Below are positions 15,493 to 23,275 of a stretch of 64,000 nucleotides of DNA, piece by piece; positions within the stretch are counted from its first letter, which is position 1; each line of letters begins with the position of its first letter. The notes beneath the pieces were generated by a model. That model had not been told where the DNA came from and searched no databases. It saw only the letters and a program-made list of their open reading frames with translations. The stretch is from Nibribacter ruber (lineage in GTDB: Bacteria; Bacteroidota; Bacteroidia; Cytophagales; Hymenobacteraceae), in assembly GCF_009913235.1 (NCBI RefSeq), contig NZ_CP047897.1, positions 3,595,001 through 3,659,000 of the forward strand, in the 5' to 3' direction. A program made the translations under genes and the position numbers.

Positions 15493-16104
15493 ATGTCTAA
15501 ACTGCCGCTCTCTTTTTATACCCGCCCAGACTCCGTGACCATTGCCCGCGACCTGATAGGCAAGCATTTCTACTCGTGCTTGGATGGTGTGCTCACCGGC
15601 GGCATGATTGTAGAAACCGAGGCGTACAGCGGAGTGGATGACGCCGCCTGCCACGCCCATCTGGGTCGCCGCACCAAGCGTACCCAGATCATGTATGAAA
15701 CCGGCGGCGTGGCCTACGTTTACCTCATCTACGGCATCTATTCGCTGTTTAACATTGTCACCAACGTAGAAGGTACCGCCGATGCCGTTCTCATCAGGGC
15801 CATTGCGCCCTTAGAAGGTCTGGGCGAAATGCAGCTGCGCCGGGGATTGTCTAAGCTAGAGACCAGGCTCACCGCCGGTCCGGGGCTGCTGACCCAGGCC
15901 ATGGGGATTTCTACATTGCATAACGGGACTTCTTTGCTAGGGAAGGAGATTTGGCTGGAAGACCGAGGCGATTCCTTCTCAGAGGAGGAAGTTCTGGCTG
16001 GCCCCAGGGTAGGGGTGGCGTATGCCGGGGAAGACGCCAAGTTGCCTTGGCGGTTTAGTTTGAAAGGGAGTAAATGGGTGAGTAAGGCAAAGCCTACGTA
16101 TTGA
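15493..16104 (+). CDS. DNA-3-methyladenine glycosylase (AAG/MPG family)
   Basis: A 203-residue enzyme of the alkyladenine DNA glycosylase family. Recognised segments: ARDLIGKHF, the catalytic-site region GMIVETEAYSG with Glu activating water, the minor-groove/intercalation loop YGIYSLFNIV, DAVLIRAIAPLEG and LTAGPGLLTQAMGI. It removes 3-methyladenine, hypoxanthine and related bases to start base excision repair. Length fits bacterial members. It faces the methyltransferase gene across a long structured gap. Confidence 0.92.
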   Translation: MSKLPLSFYTRPDSVTIARDLIGKHFYSCLDGVLTGGMIVETEAYSGVDDAACHAHLGRRTKRTQIMYETGGVAYVYLIYGIYSLFNIVTNVEGTADAVLIRAIAPLEGLGEMQLRRGLSKLETRLTAGPGLLTQAMGISTLHNGTSLLGKEIWLEDRGDSFSEEEVLAGPRVGVAYAGEDAKLPWRFSLKGSKWVSKAKPTY

Positions 16105-16787
16105 TTGGTGATTGTTGGTTTTCAATACTAGCTTTTTTGGTTGCCTCACATTTAGCCGTTAAGCCGTTGTTGGTGTTGCATTGGGGCAATGACCACGATA
16201 GCCTTACTCGCTGCTTTTCTTTTGCTTCCATGGCGCGGATTTACTTACGTGACTCTCGCAATTGCAGATTGTGCAATCCCGTTGGCCGTTCCTGAGAAAG
16301 ACTCTCACCGTGGTTGGTTGCCTCACCAACCACCTCGACTGCTGTTCAAGCGGTATTAGTTTTTATGTGCGTCTTTGTGCACTTGCTTTGGCCTTTCATG
16401 TGAAGGACTTTTCTTCCGGCGCGTAATACTAGCCTTGTTTCATCTGTTCCGCTAAGCGCTCGCGGCCGCGGGGCCTCGTCCTGGCCCTTCGCACTGCTGT
16501 TGTACTCTGGGCCTTTGGCCCCGCCTTCCAGGCGACGAAACAACAGAGGCGCTCAGAACCAGGACTGGTTCTGGTCCCAGTCCTGCTCAGGCTTGTTGGT
16601 TGATTAGCTCTTTGCAGGTAATATCGGTTTCTGTCGCTGCAGAGTCATGCGTGCCGAGGCACGGTTTGCTTTATCTGCTGGCACGTAGTTAGGCGGTTCT
16701 ATAAGAACCGACACTTTCTTTGGAGGTCCTGTTGTGTACTGTATAACTACAACCAGCAATCAACAATTAACAATCAGCAATTGACTA
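16105..16787. other. Hairpin-dense 683-bp gap between convergent genes, unrecognised
   Basis: No convincing gene is present. The gap contains many perfect hairpins: GTGGTTGGT/ACCAACCAC (16311-16333), AGGACTGG/CCAGTCCT near 16560-16583, CGTGCC/GGCACG near 16650, GGTTC/GAACC near 16695-16709 and several GGCC-based stems at 16465-16525. TTGGTTGCCTCAC occurs twice (16137-16149 and 16314-16326). Bases 16675-16696 match the complement of the conserved 16S rRNA 530-loop region at 21 of 22 positions. It could be a structured RNA, a composite of dispersed repeats, or a decayed mobile element. Confidence 0.6.
16752..16785. repeat. Low-complexity CAATCAACAATTAA word repeat
   Basis: Same word family as at 1426-1458 and, as there, directly adjoining the stop codon of a minus-strand gene. 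Confidence 0.6.
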
Positions 16788-17975
16788 TCAACCAACCTTG
16801 CGGGCGAGCAGTAGAATTGGTTTGTTGTGGAGGTCTGTCGTCGCGAAGAGGTAGTCAGAGCCGCCTTCTTTTAACTTGATTTTCTCCCGTAGTTGGGCTA
16901 CGGTTAAGGGGTAGTTTCTTACGGTGATATTGGCCTTTCTATGGGGCAGCAGTTTGTGAAGGTCCTTGGCGTTTGCTTTGGGTTGGGCTACTATCTCAAA
17001 TACTCTCCCCGGGAAATCTGCCACCAATTCTACTGAAGTGTACAGGTGGCTGTTTCTGTGCAGTTTTTGTACCTTGTATTCCTGTGAAAGCCATTTGAAG
17101 GCACCTGCCTTGAGCAAGGCCGGGTTGGGTTCATACAGGTAGCGCAAGGGTGCTTCGGCGTACACGGCGGTGGCCTTTTCTTCCTGCTGTTTGGTGAACG
17201 TTACTTCTACGGCTGCCAGACCTGGTTTCAGATTGATAGCGGTTATTTGCGGCTCTGCGTTGGAGGCAGCGGTAATCAGGTACAGCACTTCTTTTACTTC
17301 GTTTTGAACAGCCACCACCCAGATCTTTTGTACGCCCGGCAATTCTTGCAAGGCCAGGTCAATGTCCAGCATGGGCGCGGTTTTGAGCAACACGGTCTTT
17401 GCCTTCTGCAAGAGCAATGGGAGCAGGTTTAGGATGTCTGGTTCGCAGTCTTGCAGCAGGTGCACCCGTTCCTGGCTCTGTCCCCGGCGCGCTGGGTCTA
17501 GGTAAAGCACATCCAGAAGGTTTGTAAGCGAGGCCAGGTATTCTTCAGCAGTCGCGTGGAGACTGGTGATGTTGCCGGCGCCTAACAGTTGGAAGTTGTG
17601 CCGGGCAATTTGTTGCAGTTCCTGGTTCTGTTCCACGTGCGTGACCTGGGCAAACTGCTTGGCAAAATAAAAGCTGTCCACCCCAAAGCCTCCAGTCAGG
17701 TCGGTGAGGGTTTGGCCGGTGACCAGATTGGCTTTGTAGGCCGCGGTCACTTCTGAGGAACTCTGCTCCAACGACAACATCACCGGAAACACCACTTCTG
17801 GGTGTTGCGCCCAGGTGGGCAACTTGTGGATGGCCTTCTGCCTGGCCTTAATCTGGGCCACCAACTCTTGCACCGGAAGACCAGGAAACCGTTTGGCCTG
17901 CAGGATCAACTGCACAGGGTCTTCTAGTAGGTGCTGGAGAATGAATTTCTGTTCCTCAGAAGAAAAAACACGCAT
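16788..17975 (-). CDS. Class I SAM-dependent methyltransferase with THUMP-like domain
   Basis: A 395-residue protein. The SAM-binding motif I is LTDLTGGFGVDSFYFAK, followed by the acidic strand end HVEQNQEL and the motif IV-like VLYLDPARR. The C-terminal part (VAQPKANAKDLHKLLPHRKANITVRNYPL) resembles the THUMP-like domain of a Bacteroidota methyltransferase group, usually annotated without a known substrate; the THUMP-like part suggests RNA. It is monocistronic and convergent with the glycosylase gene. Confidence 0.85.
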   Translation of the reverse strand: MRVFSSEEQKFILQHLLEDPVQLILQAKRFPGLPVQELVAQIKARQKAIHKLPTWAQHPEVVFPVMLSLEQSSSEVTAAYKANLVTGQTLTDLTGGFGVDSFYFAKQFAQVTHVEQNQELQQIARHNFQLLGAGNITSLHATAEEYLASLTNLLDVLYLDPARRGQSQERVHLLQDCEPDILNLLPLLLQKAKTVLLKTAPMLDIDLALQELPGVQKIWVVAVQNEVKEVLYLITAASNAEPQITAINLKPGLAAVEVTFTKQQEEKATAVYAEAPLRYLYEPNPALLKAGAFKWLSQEYKVQKLHRNSHLYTSVELVADFPGRVFEIVAQPKANAKDLHKLLPHRKANITVRNYPLTVAQLREKIKLKEGGSDYLFATTDLHNKPILLLARKVG

Positions 17976-18033
17976 AGGAGACGGCAGAATAGAGTAGTGC
18001 GCAAAGATACTGCATTTGCGGAAGGGTGAATAC

Positions 18034-18119
18034 TGTTGATTTTGTTTAATAAATAGTTTTAATGATTAAACAAACTAAAAATCAGTTGGTTACATACAGT
18101 ATAACACATCTGATTTTTT
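18034..18119 (+). promoter_or_regulatory. Upstream region of the DUF4397 lipoprotein with two inverted repeats
   Basis: One inverted repeat is GTTTAAT/ATTAAAC, embedded in a longer imperfect symmetry beginning TGATTTT and ending AAAATCA. A second is AAAAATCAG (18077-18085) with CTGATTTTT (18110-18118), separated by 24 bases. They may be operators or a leader hairpin. No TAnnTTTG box is present. Confidence 0.4.
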
Positions 18120-18139
18120 AACCTTAACTAAGAAGACTC

Positions 18140-18841
18140 ATGAAAAAATGGATGAAATTTAGTCTTTTGGCTGTGCTGCCTGCCGTGTTTCTGACCACCG
18201 CCTGCGACGATGACGACGAAGATTCTCCCATGGTGGAGCAGAAAGCCAACGTCATGGTCGTGCACGCAGCCCCTAACGCTCCTACCGTAGACCTGTTTGT
18301 AGACGGAACCAAAGTGAACAGCACGGCCCTGGCGTATCCTAGAAACACGGGTTATTTGCAGGTAGCTGCTGGTTCCAGAAATGTAAAAGTAGCTCCCTCT
18401 GGTGCTGGTGCCGCCAACGCCGTGATTGATGCCAACCTCAACCTGACCGCCAACACCAACTATTCAGTTTTTGCCGCCGGTCCGCTAACCGCCCTTACGG
18501 CCGTGGTGGTAGAAGACAACCTCACTGCGCCGGCTGCGGGCAGAGCGCACGTACGCTTCATTCATTTGTCACCAGATGCGCCTAACGTAGACGTAGTGGT
18601 GCAGGGTACCACCAGCAACTTGTTCTCCAACATCCAATACAAGGGTTCTACTGCCTTCAAGCCGGTGAACGCTGGTACGTACACTTTGCTTGTTCAACCC
18701 GTGGGTACAGATGTGAATGCCGTGACTGCCAATGTGACTCTGCAGGCTGGTAAGATCTACACCGTTTTTGCCAAAGGCTTCCTGAATCCGCCGGCGGGTA
18801 ACAATAATTCTTTGGGTGCTGAAGTGATCATGAACAACTAA
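18140..18841 (+). CDS. DUF4397 domain lipoprotein
   Basis: A 233-residue protein with signal peptide and lipobox LTTAC (lipidated Cys near 22) followed by an acidic run DDDDED typical of Bacteroidota surface-exported lipoproteins. Two repeats of a beta-rich domain follow, each starting with a motif like VHAAPNAPTVDLFVDG and IHLSPDAPNVDVVVQG, the mark of DUF4397. Family members are secreted or surface proteins of unknown function. It has its own terminator and is monocistronic. Confidence 0.87.
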   Translation: MKKWMKFSLLAVLPAVFLTTACDDDDEDSPMVEQKANVMVVHAAPNAPTVDLFVDGTKVNSTALAYPRNTGYLQVAAGSRNVKVAPSGAGAANAVIDANLNLTANTNYSVFAAGPLTALTAVVVEDNLTAPAAGRAHVRFIHLSPDAPNVDVVVQGTTSNLFSNIQYKGSTAFKPVNAGTYTLLVQPVGTDVNAVTANVTLQAGKIYTVFAKGFLNPPAGNNNSLGAEVIMNN

Positions 18842-18870
18842 GTCCGCCCCGCCTGTTTCTTGTTTTCCTG

Positions 18871-18904
18871 AAAAGCCCGCCGTGACCGCGGGCTTTTAGT
18901 TTTT
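18871..18904 (+). terminator. Intrinsic terminator after the DUF4397 gene
   Basis: Stem AAAAGCCCGC/GCGGGCTTTT, then AGTTTTT, in which the T run belongs to repeat copy 13. Confidence 0.85.
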
Positions 18905-18935
18905 AGCCAGTTTTGGTCAAAATAGGCTAAAAACG
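18898..18935. repeat. 38-bp palindromic repeat, copy 13
   Basis: AGTTTTTAGCC and GGCTAAAAACG arms: the usual G-C pair next to the T run is replaced by A-T in both arms, a compensated change. Its first bases merge with the preceding terminator. Confidence 0.9.
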
Positions 18936-18967
18936 AAGCGGTATAAGGCGTGTAACCGGTGTTTGCG

Positions 18968-18998
18968 TTGAGGATGATAAACTTATTGCGTACCTTTG
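18968..18998 (+). promoter_or_regulatory. ahcY promoter
   Basis: TTG (18968-18970), 20 bases, then TACCTTTG (18991-18998): a textbook Bacteroidota primary sigma promoter 28 bases before the start codon. Confidence 0.8.
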
Positions 18999-19026
18999 CG
19001 GTTCTTCTGTAAAACCCTGAACTACA

Positions 19027-20334
19027 ATGGTAGAAACGTATTTGAAGTACAAAGTAAAAGATATTTCCCTGGCTGAATGGGGAAGAAAAGAAATCAAACT
19101 AGCCGAAGCAGAAATGCCAGGCTTGATGGCGATCAGAGAGGAATATGGCCCAAGCCAGCCTTTGGCGGGTGCGCGTATTGCCGGTTGCTTGCACATGACC
19201 ATCCAGACAGCTGTTTTGATTGAGACGCTTACTGCACTGGGTGCTGAGGTAACCTGGTCTTCTTGTAACATCTTCTCTACCCAGGACCACGCCGCCGCCG
19301 CTATTGCTGCTGCTGGTATTCAGGTATACGCCTGGAAAGGCATGAACGCAGAAGAGTTTGACTGGTGCATTGAGCAGACCTTGTTCTTCGGGGAAGACAG
19401 AAAGCCGTTGAACATGATCCTGGACGATGGTGGTGACTTGACCAACATGGTGTTTGACCAGTTCCCAGAATTAGCCGCCGGCATCAAAGGTCTGTCTGAA
19501 GAGACTACCACTGGTGTGCACCGTCTATATGAGCGTATGAAAAACGGCACATTAGTAATGCCAGCTATCAACGTGAACGACTCTGTGACCAAGTCTAAGT
19601 TCGACAACAAATACGGCTGTAAAGAATCATTGGTAGATGCCATTAGACGCGCTACAGATGTGATGATGGCTGGTAAAGTTGCGGTTGTTGCTGGTTACGG
19701 TGACGTAGGAAAAGGTTCTGCCGCCTCGTTGCGTGGTGCCGGTGCCCGCGTGATTGTAACTGAGATTGACCCGATCTGTGCCTTGCAAGCAGCTATGGAC
19801 GGTTTTGCCGTTCGTAAGATGGAAGAAGCCATCAAAGAAGCTGATATTGTGGTAACCGCTACTGGTAACTTCAACATTGTGCGCGGTGAGCACTTCCAGG
19901 CCATGAAAGACAAAACCATTGTCTGCAACATCGGTCACTTTGACAACGAGATTGACATGGCATGGTTGAACGAGAACTACGGCCATACCAAAGACACCGT
20001 AAAGCCACAGGTGGATTTGTACACCATCAATGGCAAAGACATCATCGTTCTAGCCGAAGGTCGTCTGGTAAACCTTGGTTGCGCGACTGGTCACCCGTCT
20101 TTTGTAATGTCTAACTCTTTCTCTAACCAGACTTTGGCCCAGATTGAACTGTGGACCAACGCTGAGGCGTATGAGAACAAAGTATATACGTTGCCTAAGC
20201 ACTTGGATGAGAAAGTAGCTCGTCTGCACTTGGCTAAAATTGGTGTGGTGCTAGAGGAATTAACCCCAGAGCAAGCCGCCTACATTGGTGTGGAGGTAGA
20301 AGGTCCTTTCAAACCAGAATACTACCGTTACTAA
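19027..20334 (+). CDS. ahcY: Adenosylhomocysteinase
   Basis: A 435-residue NAD-dependent enzyme that splits S-adenosylhomocysteine into adenosine and homocysteine, recycling the by-product of methylation. Clear family segments are [37 protein letters not shown], the NAD site [21 protein letters not shown], and the C-terminal PFKPEYYRY that completes the partner subunit's site. Length is normal for the bacterial form. It is monocistronic with a strong promoter and a terminator that shares bases with a palindrome. Confidence 0.97.
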   Translation: MVETYLKYKVKDISLAEWGRKEIKLAEAEMPGLMAIREEYGPSQPLAGARIAGCLHMTIQTAVLIETLTALGAEVTWSSCNIFSTQDHAAAAIAAAGIQVYAWKGMNAEEFDWCIEQTLFFGEDRKPLNMILDDGGDLTNMVFDQFPELAAGIKGLSEETTTGVHRLYERMKNGTLVMPAINVNDSVTKSKFDNKYGCKESLVDAIRRATDVMMAGKVAVVAGYGDVGKGSAASLRGAGARVIVTEIDPICALQAAMDGFAVRKMEEAIKEADIVVTATGNFNIVRGEHFQAMKDKTIVCNIGHFDNEIDMAWLNENYGHTKDTVKPQVDLYTINGKDIIVLAEGRLVNLGCATGHPSFVMSNSFSNQTLAQIELWTNAEAYENKVYTLPKHLDEKVARLHLAKIGVVLEELTPEQAAYIGVEVEGPFKPEYYRY

Positions 20335-20340
20335 TATTTC

Positions 20341-20378
20341 CGTTTTCGGGCTAATTCCCGGAAAATAAGCCAAAAACG
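20341..20378. repeat. 38-bp palindromic repeat, copy 14
   Basis: CGTTTTCGGGCTAATTCC, CG, GAAAATAAGCCAAAAACG. It begins six bases after the ahcY stop codon, and its AAAAACG end forms the left arm of the ahcY terminator. Confidence 0.9.
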
Positions 20379-20413
20379 CCCGGTTTTTCTTTAGAAGAGC
20401 CGGGCGTTTTTTT
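20372..20413 (+). terminator. ahcY intrinsic terminator
   Basis: Stem AAAAACGCCCGG/CCGGGCGTTTTT with a T run beyond it. The A-rich left arm is the right end of repeat copy 14. Confidence 0.88.
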
Positions 20414-20550
20414 GTTGCTGATTAATGGGGGTATGAAAGAACTATCGCTATTCAAATGTGCAGGGAAGTAGGAAACTCCACGGCATTCTTTCTGGTTAAT
20501 TCGCTCTCCTTCATCTTTCTAATTTCATGACCCTTCTCTTCATTTTCCTC

Positions 20551-20811
20551 CTGTCATCCTGAAAGGATCTTGTGGGCGAACCAGACAGGCTTATGCTAAA
20601 TGCGTTGCTTCCGTTTTTGGCCTCTTTTCTGGAAAACAGCTCAAAAACGCTTTCTTCATTGTCCTGCTTAAAGCTTGGTGCTAAATGTGGGGCAAGCCTA
20701 TCAACTTGCTCTAAGGCTACCTACTAGTTGCTGCTGCGCTCAAACTTGCGGGAGAGAGTATTATTTACCACCGCTATCACAGCTGACCCACAAAATCCTT
20801 TCAGGATGACA
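20551..20811. mobile_element. Possible MITE-like element bounded by 25-base inverted repeats
   Basis: The left arm TGTCATCCTGAAAGGATCTT... (20552-20576) and the right arm (20787-20811) are reverse complements except for one base. They enclose about 210 bases without a gene, including palindrome copy 15. No transposase is present and no target duplication is obvious, so this may equally be a pair of dispersed repeats in opposite orientation. Confidence 0.45.
20612..20649. repeat. 38-bp palindromic repeat, copy 15
   Basis: CGTTTTTGGCCTCTTTTC, TG, GAAAACAGCTCAAAAACG. It lies inside the inverted-repeat pair and is not next to a stop codon. Confidence 0.93.
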
Positions 20812-20907
20812 AAAGAAGGGGGAGGCGTGTGAATTTGAAAGGAAATGTAACTGAGGGTGCGAGGAAGATGTGCGGTAAAGGTAGTTTATGGCGTAAACGG
20901 CTACTCT

Positions 20908-20937
20908 CCACGGTGCAAGCATCTGCTTGCGCCGTGG
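20908..20937. repeat. GC-rich 30-base hairpin
   Basis: CCACGGTGCAAGCA and TGCTTGCGCCGTGG pair over 14 positions with one wobble and a two-base loop. There is no T run on either side, so it is not a normal terminator; it may be another REP-like unit near the glycosyltransferase 3' end. Confidence 0.6.
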
Positions 20938-20969
20938 TAACAATTGTATGCCTTCCTGTTTAGGAATCT

Positions 20970-22502
20970 TTACTGCAAAAACCTGTCAATCCCGTTCTGG
21001 CACCAGGTGGCTTTTTGGGCAATGGCGTCTGCCAGAATCTTGTCATTGGCGGGGAGGGAGGTTCTTGGTTTTTCTTCATGGTAGAGATGGTAGCCCACGC
21101 CGCCCAGGACTAGGTTCTTTCTCACCACGCCGGCATTCAACAACCGTTCGGCAAACTCGCTGTCCTCGCGGCCCCAGCCCACAAAATCATTGTTGAAGCC
21201 ATTGATGCGCAGCACGTCTTGGCGCCAGAAGGCCATGTTGCAACTGCGTATAGACCTAATGTTAGGCTGTTTCTTGGAAAGCAGGTTAGACAAGGCTGGA
21301 ATAGACAGCGTGTTCAACCTATTAATGATGCCGCTGCTGAACGGCGTAATGCGGTACTGCTTGGTCTGCAGAATCTGTTGGGTGAGTTCTGGCTGCAGCA
21401 ATACCCGTTTGCCATGAATGAAGGCATTGGCTTCTGCGGTGCGTTTATGGTCTTTCACAAAGTCTGGATGCAGTACCATGTCTCCGTCAATGATGATGAG
21501 GTACTCGCCGGTAGCCATGGCCATGGCCCGGTTGCGGCTCTCTGCGGCTCTAAAGCCCAGGTCTTCTTGCCAGGAGTGTTTAAGCGGCACCGGGAACGTG
21601 GCCTGGTACTGCCTGATGACCGCAGCAGTGTCTTCACGGGAGCCGTCGTCGGCTATGATTACCTCGTCTGGGAGGTTAGTCTGGGTAAGGACGCTCTTCA
21701 GGACTACCTCCAGCGCTTCTTTCCAGTTGTAGGTGGTAATGATGAGGCTAGTAGTCATGGTACGGTTGGCTTCGTGGAGCTTCATGTATTTGTAAAAGGC
21801 CCCGTTGGCGTTTGACGCCGAGATCAGGAATCCTTCAAACCCATATAGAATGCCTCTCTTGAAAAAATAATTCCTGACAAACGTCCAGATGCCCTTGTAC
21901 AGCGCCTTGAAGGCAGAAGACTTTTTCCTGAACCGGTTCTCCTGCGCAAACAGCGTGGTGTACTGGTCCATTTTTCTGATTAATCCAGAAGCGTTTTTGA
22001 AAGAATAATGGTCTAGGGTGCCAGGCAGGGTTGTGACCAAGAGTCCATCGGTGATGATGCTTTCATGCACCTCTCGGCTGGTAAAAGACGTGGCCTGGCG
22101 GTGGTACAGGCGCAGGACATAATCGTTTTCCCAACCACAGGCATTGATTTGCCGTTTTCCATAGAAGTTCTTGCGCAGGAACCGGTACACCGTGTTTGTT
22201 TCTGGTGAAAGCTGCCGGATGGTTTGCACCAGGTCAGGCGAAAGAAATTCATCACTGTCTATAGACAAGATCCAGTCATGCGCGGCATAAGAGGCGGCCA
22301 AGTTCTTGAGCGGGCCAAAGCCAATGAACGGCGAACGGTACACCTTTACATTGGGAAAGCCTTCGGCCAGCCGGACGGTCTCATCTGTAGAGCCGTTGTC
22401 TAGTAGGATGATTTCTGGAAAGGCCGTCAAGGCCGTGAGGCACCTAATGATGGTCTCCTGGCTGTCTTTCACTAACAGAGTGACCGATATTTTCTCAGGC
22501 AT
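20970..22502 (-). CDS. Double-domain family 2 glycosyltransferase
   Basis: A 510-residue protein with two GT-A domains in a row. The first (about 1-245) resembles WaaE/KdtX-type LPS core glucosyltransferases: ILLDNGSTDET, LSIDSDEFLSPDL, and EVHESI. The second (about 250-510) starts at TTSLIITTYNWKEALEVVLKS, has IIADDGSREDT, the DxD-like IIIDGDMVLHPDF and the galactosyltransferase-type end NGFNNDFVGWGREDSEFAERL. In many relatives the two domains are separate proteins; here a single frame joins them, with a Met at the joint. It probably builds lipopolysaccharide or capsule. A glycan role is inferred. Confidence 0.87.
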   Translation of the reverse strand: MPEKISVTLLVKDSQETIIRCLTALTAFPEIILLDNGSTDETVRLAEGFPNVKVYRSPFIGFGPLKNLAASYAAHDWILSIDSDEFLSPDLVQTIRQLSPETNTVYRFLRKNFYGKRQINACGWENDYVLRLYHRQATSFTSREVHESIITDGLLVTTLPGTLDHYSFKNASGLIRKMDQYTTLFAQENRFRKKSSAFKALYKGIWTFVRNYFFKRGILYGFEGFLISASNANGAFYKYMKLHEANRTMTTSLIITTYNWKEALEVVLKSVLTQTNLPDEVIIADDGSREDTAAVIRQYQATFPVPLKHSWQEDLGFRAAESRNRAMAMATGEYLIIIDGDMVLHPDFVKDHKRTAEANAFIHGKRVLLQPELTQQILQTKQYRITPFSSGIINRLNTLSIPALSNLLSKKQPNIRSIRSCNMAFWRQDVLRINGFNNDFVGWGREDSEFAERLLNAGVVRKNLVLGGVGYHLYHEEKPRTSLPANDKILADAIAQKATWCQNGIDRFLQ

Positions 22503-22592
22503 GTGGCAAAAAAGTCAGAAAGGAAGTTAGAATAACACCTTGAAAAGGAACAAACTAACGCGTATTGTAAACATCTGCCTGAATATTCGTAC

Positions 22593-22633
22593 GTACCTAT
22601 GTATATTTAATTTCTATATTTGCGTATAGGTAC
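22593..22633 (+). promoter_or_regulatory. ECF sigma gene promoter flanked by an inverted repeat
   Basis: TATATTTG (22615-22622) fits the -7 box. It lies between GTACCTAT (22593-22600) and ATAGGTAC (22626-22633), perfect 8-base inverted arms, suggesting a dimeric regulator bound over the promoter. Confidence 0.55.
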
Positions 22634-22669
22634 CTTTATCAGAGCTGTAAAAGTACAAATTTAAGTCAA

Positions 22670-23266
22670 ATGAGCGAACAGAGAGGGAATTCAATGAGTA
22701 AAGAGGAAAAGGACGCCCGCTTTGAGGCGGAGTTAATGCCCGTCATTTCCTCTCTCTATAACTTCGCCTTCCGCCTAACCCTGGACGAAGACGATGCCAA
22801 TGACCTGGTGCAGGAGACTTATCTTAAGGCCTATCGATTCTTTGATTATTTTGAACCCGGAACTAATGCCAAAGCGTGGCTGTTCCGCATCCTAAAGAAT
22901 TCATTCATCAATGACTTCCGGAAAAAGAGTAAACAACCTGCCAAAGTAGACTACTCTGAGGTAGAAGGTTACTACAATTCTGAAGACGTGGACACCGAGG
23001 GAGACAGCTCCGGCGGAACCACGGATCTGCGCATGGAAAGTGTGCAGGATTTGATTGGGGATGAAGTGGCAAGTGCCTTGAACTCACTGCCAGTAGACTT
23101 TAGGACGGTAATCATTCTTTGTGACTTGGAAGGATTCACCTATGAGGAGATGGCCAAGATCTTGGACATTCCCATTGGGACCGTGCGGAGTAGACTACAC
23201 CGGGCAAGGCACTTCCTGAAGGAAAAGCTAGAGAAATACGCTAAATCGATGGGTTATAACAGCTAA
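22670..23266 (+). CDS. ECF-type sigma-70 family RNA polymerase sigma factor
   Basis: A 198-residue sigma factor with region 2 (NFAFRLTLDEDDANDLVQETYLKAYRFFDYFEPGTNAKAWLFRILKN, including the DLVQET motif) and region 4 (LNSLPVDFRTVIILCDLEGFTYEEMAKILDIPIGTVRSRLHRAR). A Met at 22694 is an alternative start. The next gene, nine bases later, looks like its anti-sigma factor. In Bacteroidota this type is a widely conserved, often stress-linked group; the regulon is not evident here. Confidence 0.92.
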   Translation: MSEQRGNSMSKEEKDARFEAELMPVISSLYNFAFRLTLDEDDANDLVQETYLKAYRFFDYFEPGTNAKAWLFRILKNSFINDFRKKSKQPAKVDYSEVEGYYNSEDVDTEGDSSGGTTDLRMESVQDLIGDEVASALNSLPVDFRTVIILCDLEGFTYEEMAKILDIPIGTVRSRLHRARHFLKEKLEKYAKSMGYNS

Positions 23267-23275
23267 CAGGGCTAC

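Larger units (their letters stand above)
20414..20969. other. Gene-free region with several repeats
   Basis: No coding sequence is supported between ahcY and the convergent glycosyltransferase. The stretch holds a pair of 25-base inverted repeats, one 38-bp palindrome and a GC-rich hairpin, each listed separately. Confidence 0.7.

Noticed and set aside
16346-16543. A 65-codon minus-strand frame in the structured gap
   Set aside because: It runs through GC-rich hairpins, has no plausible start context and no recognisable motif, so non-coding structure explains it better.
16675-16696. A real 16S rRNA gene or pseudogene
   Set aside because: Only about 22 bases match; no other rRNA helix is recognisable nearby.
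20551-20811. An intact insertion sequence
   Set aside because: There is no transposase frame and no clear target duplication.
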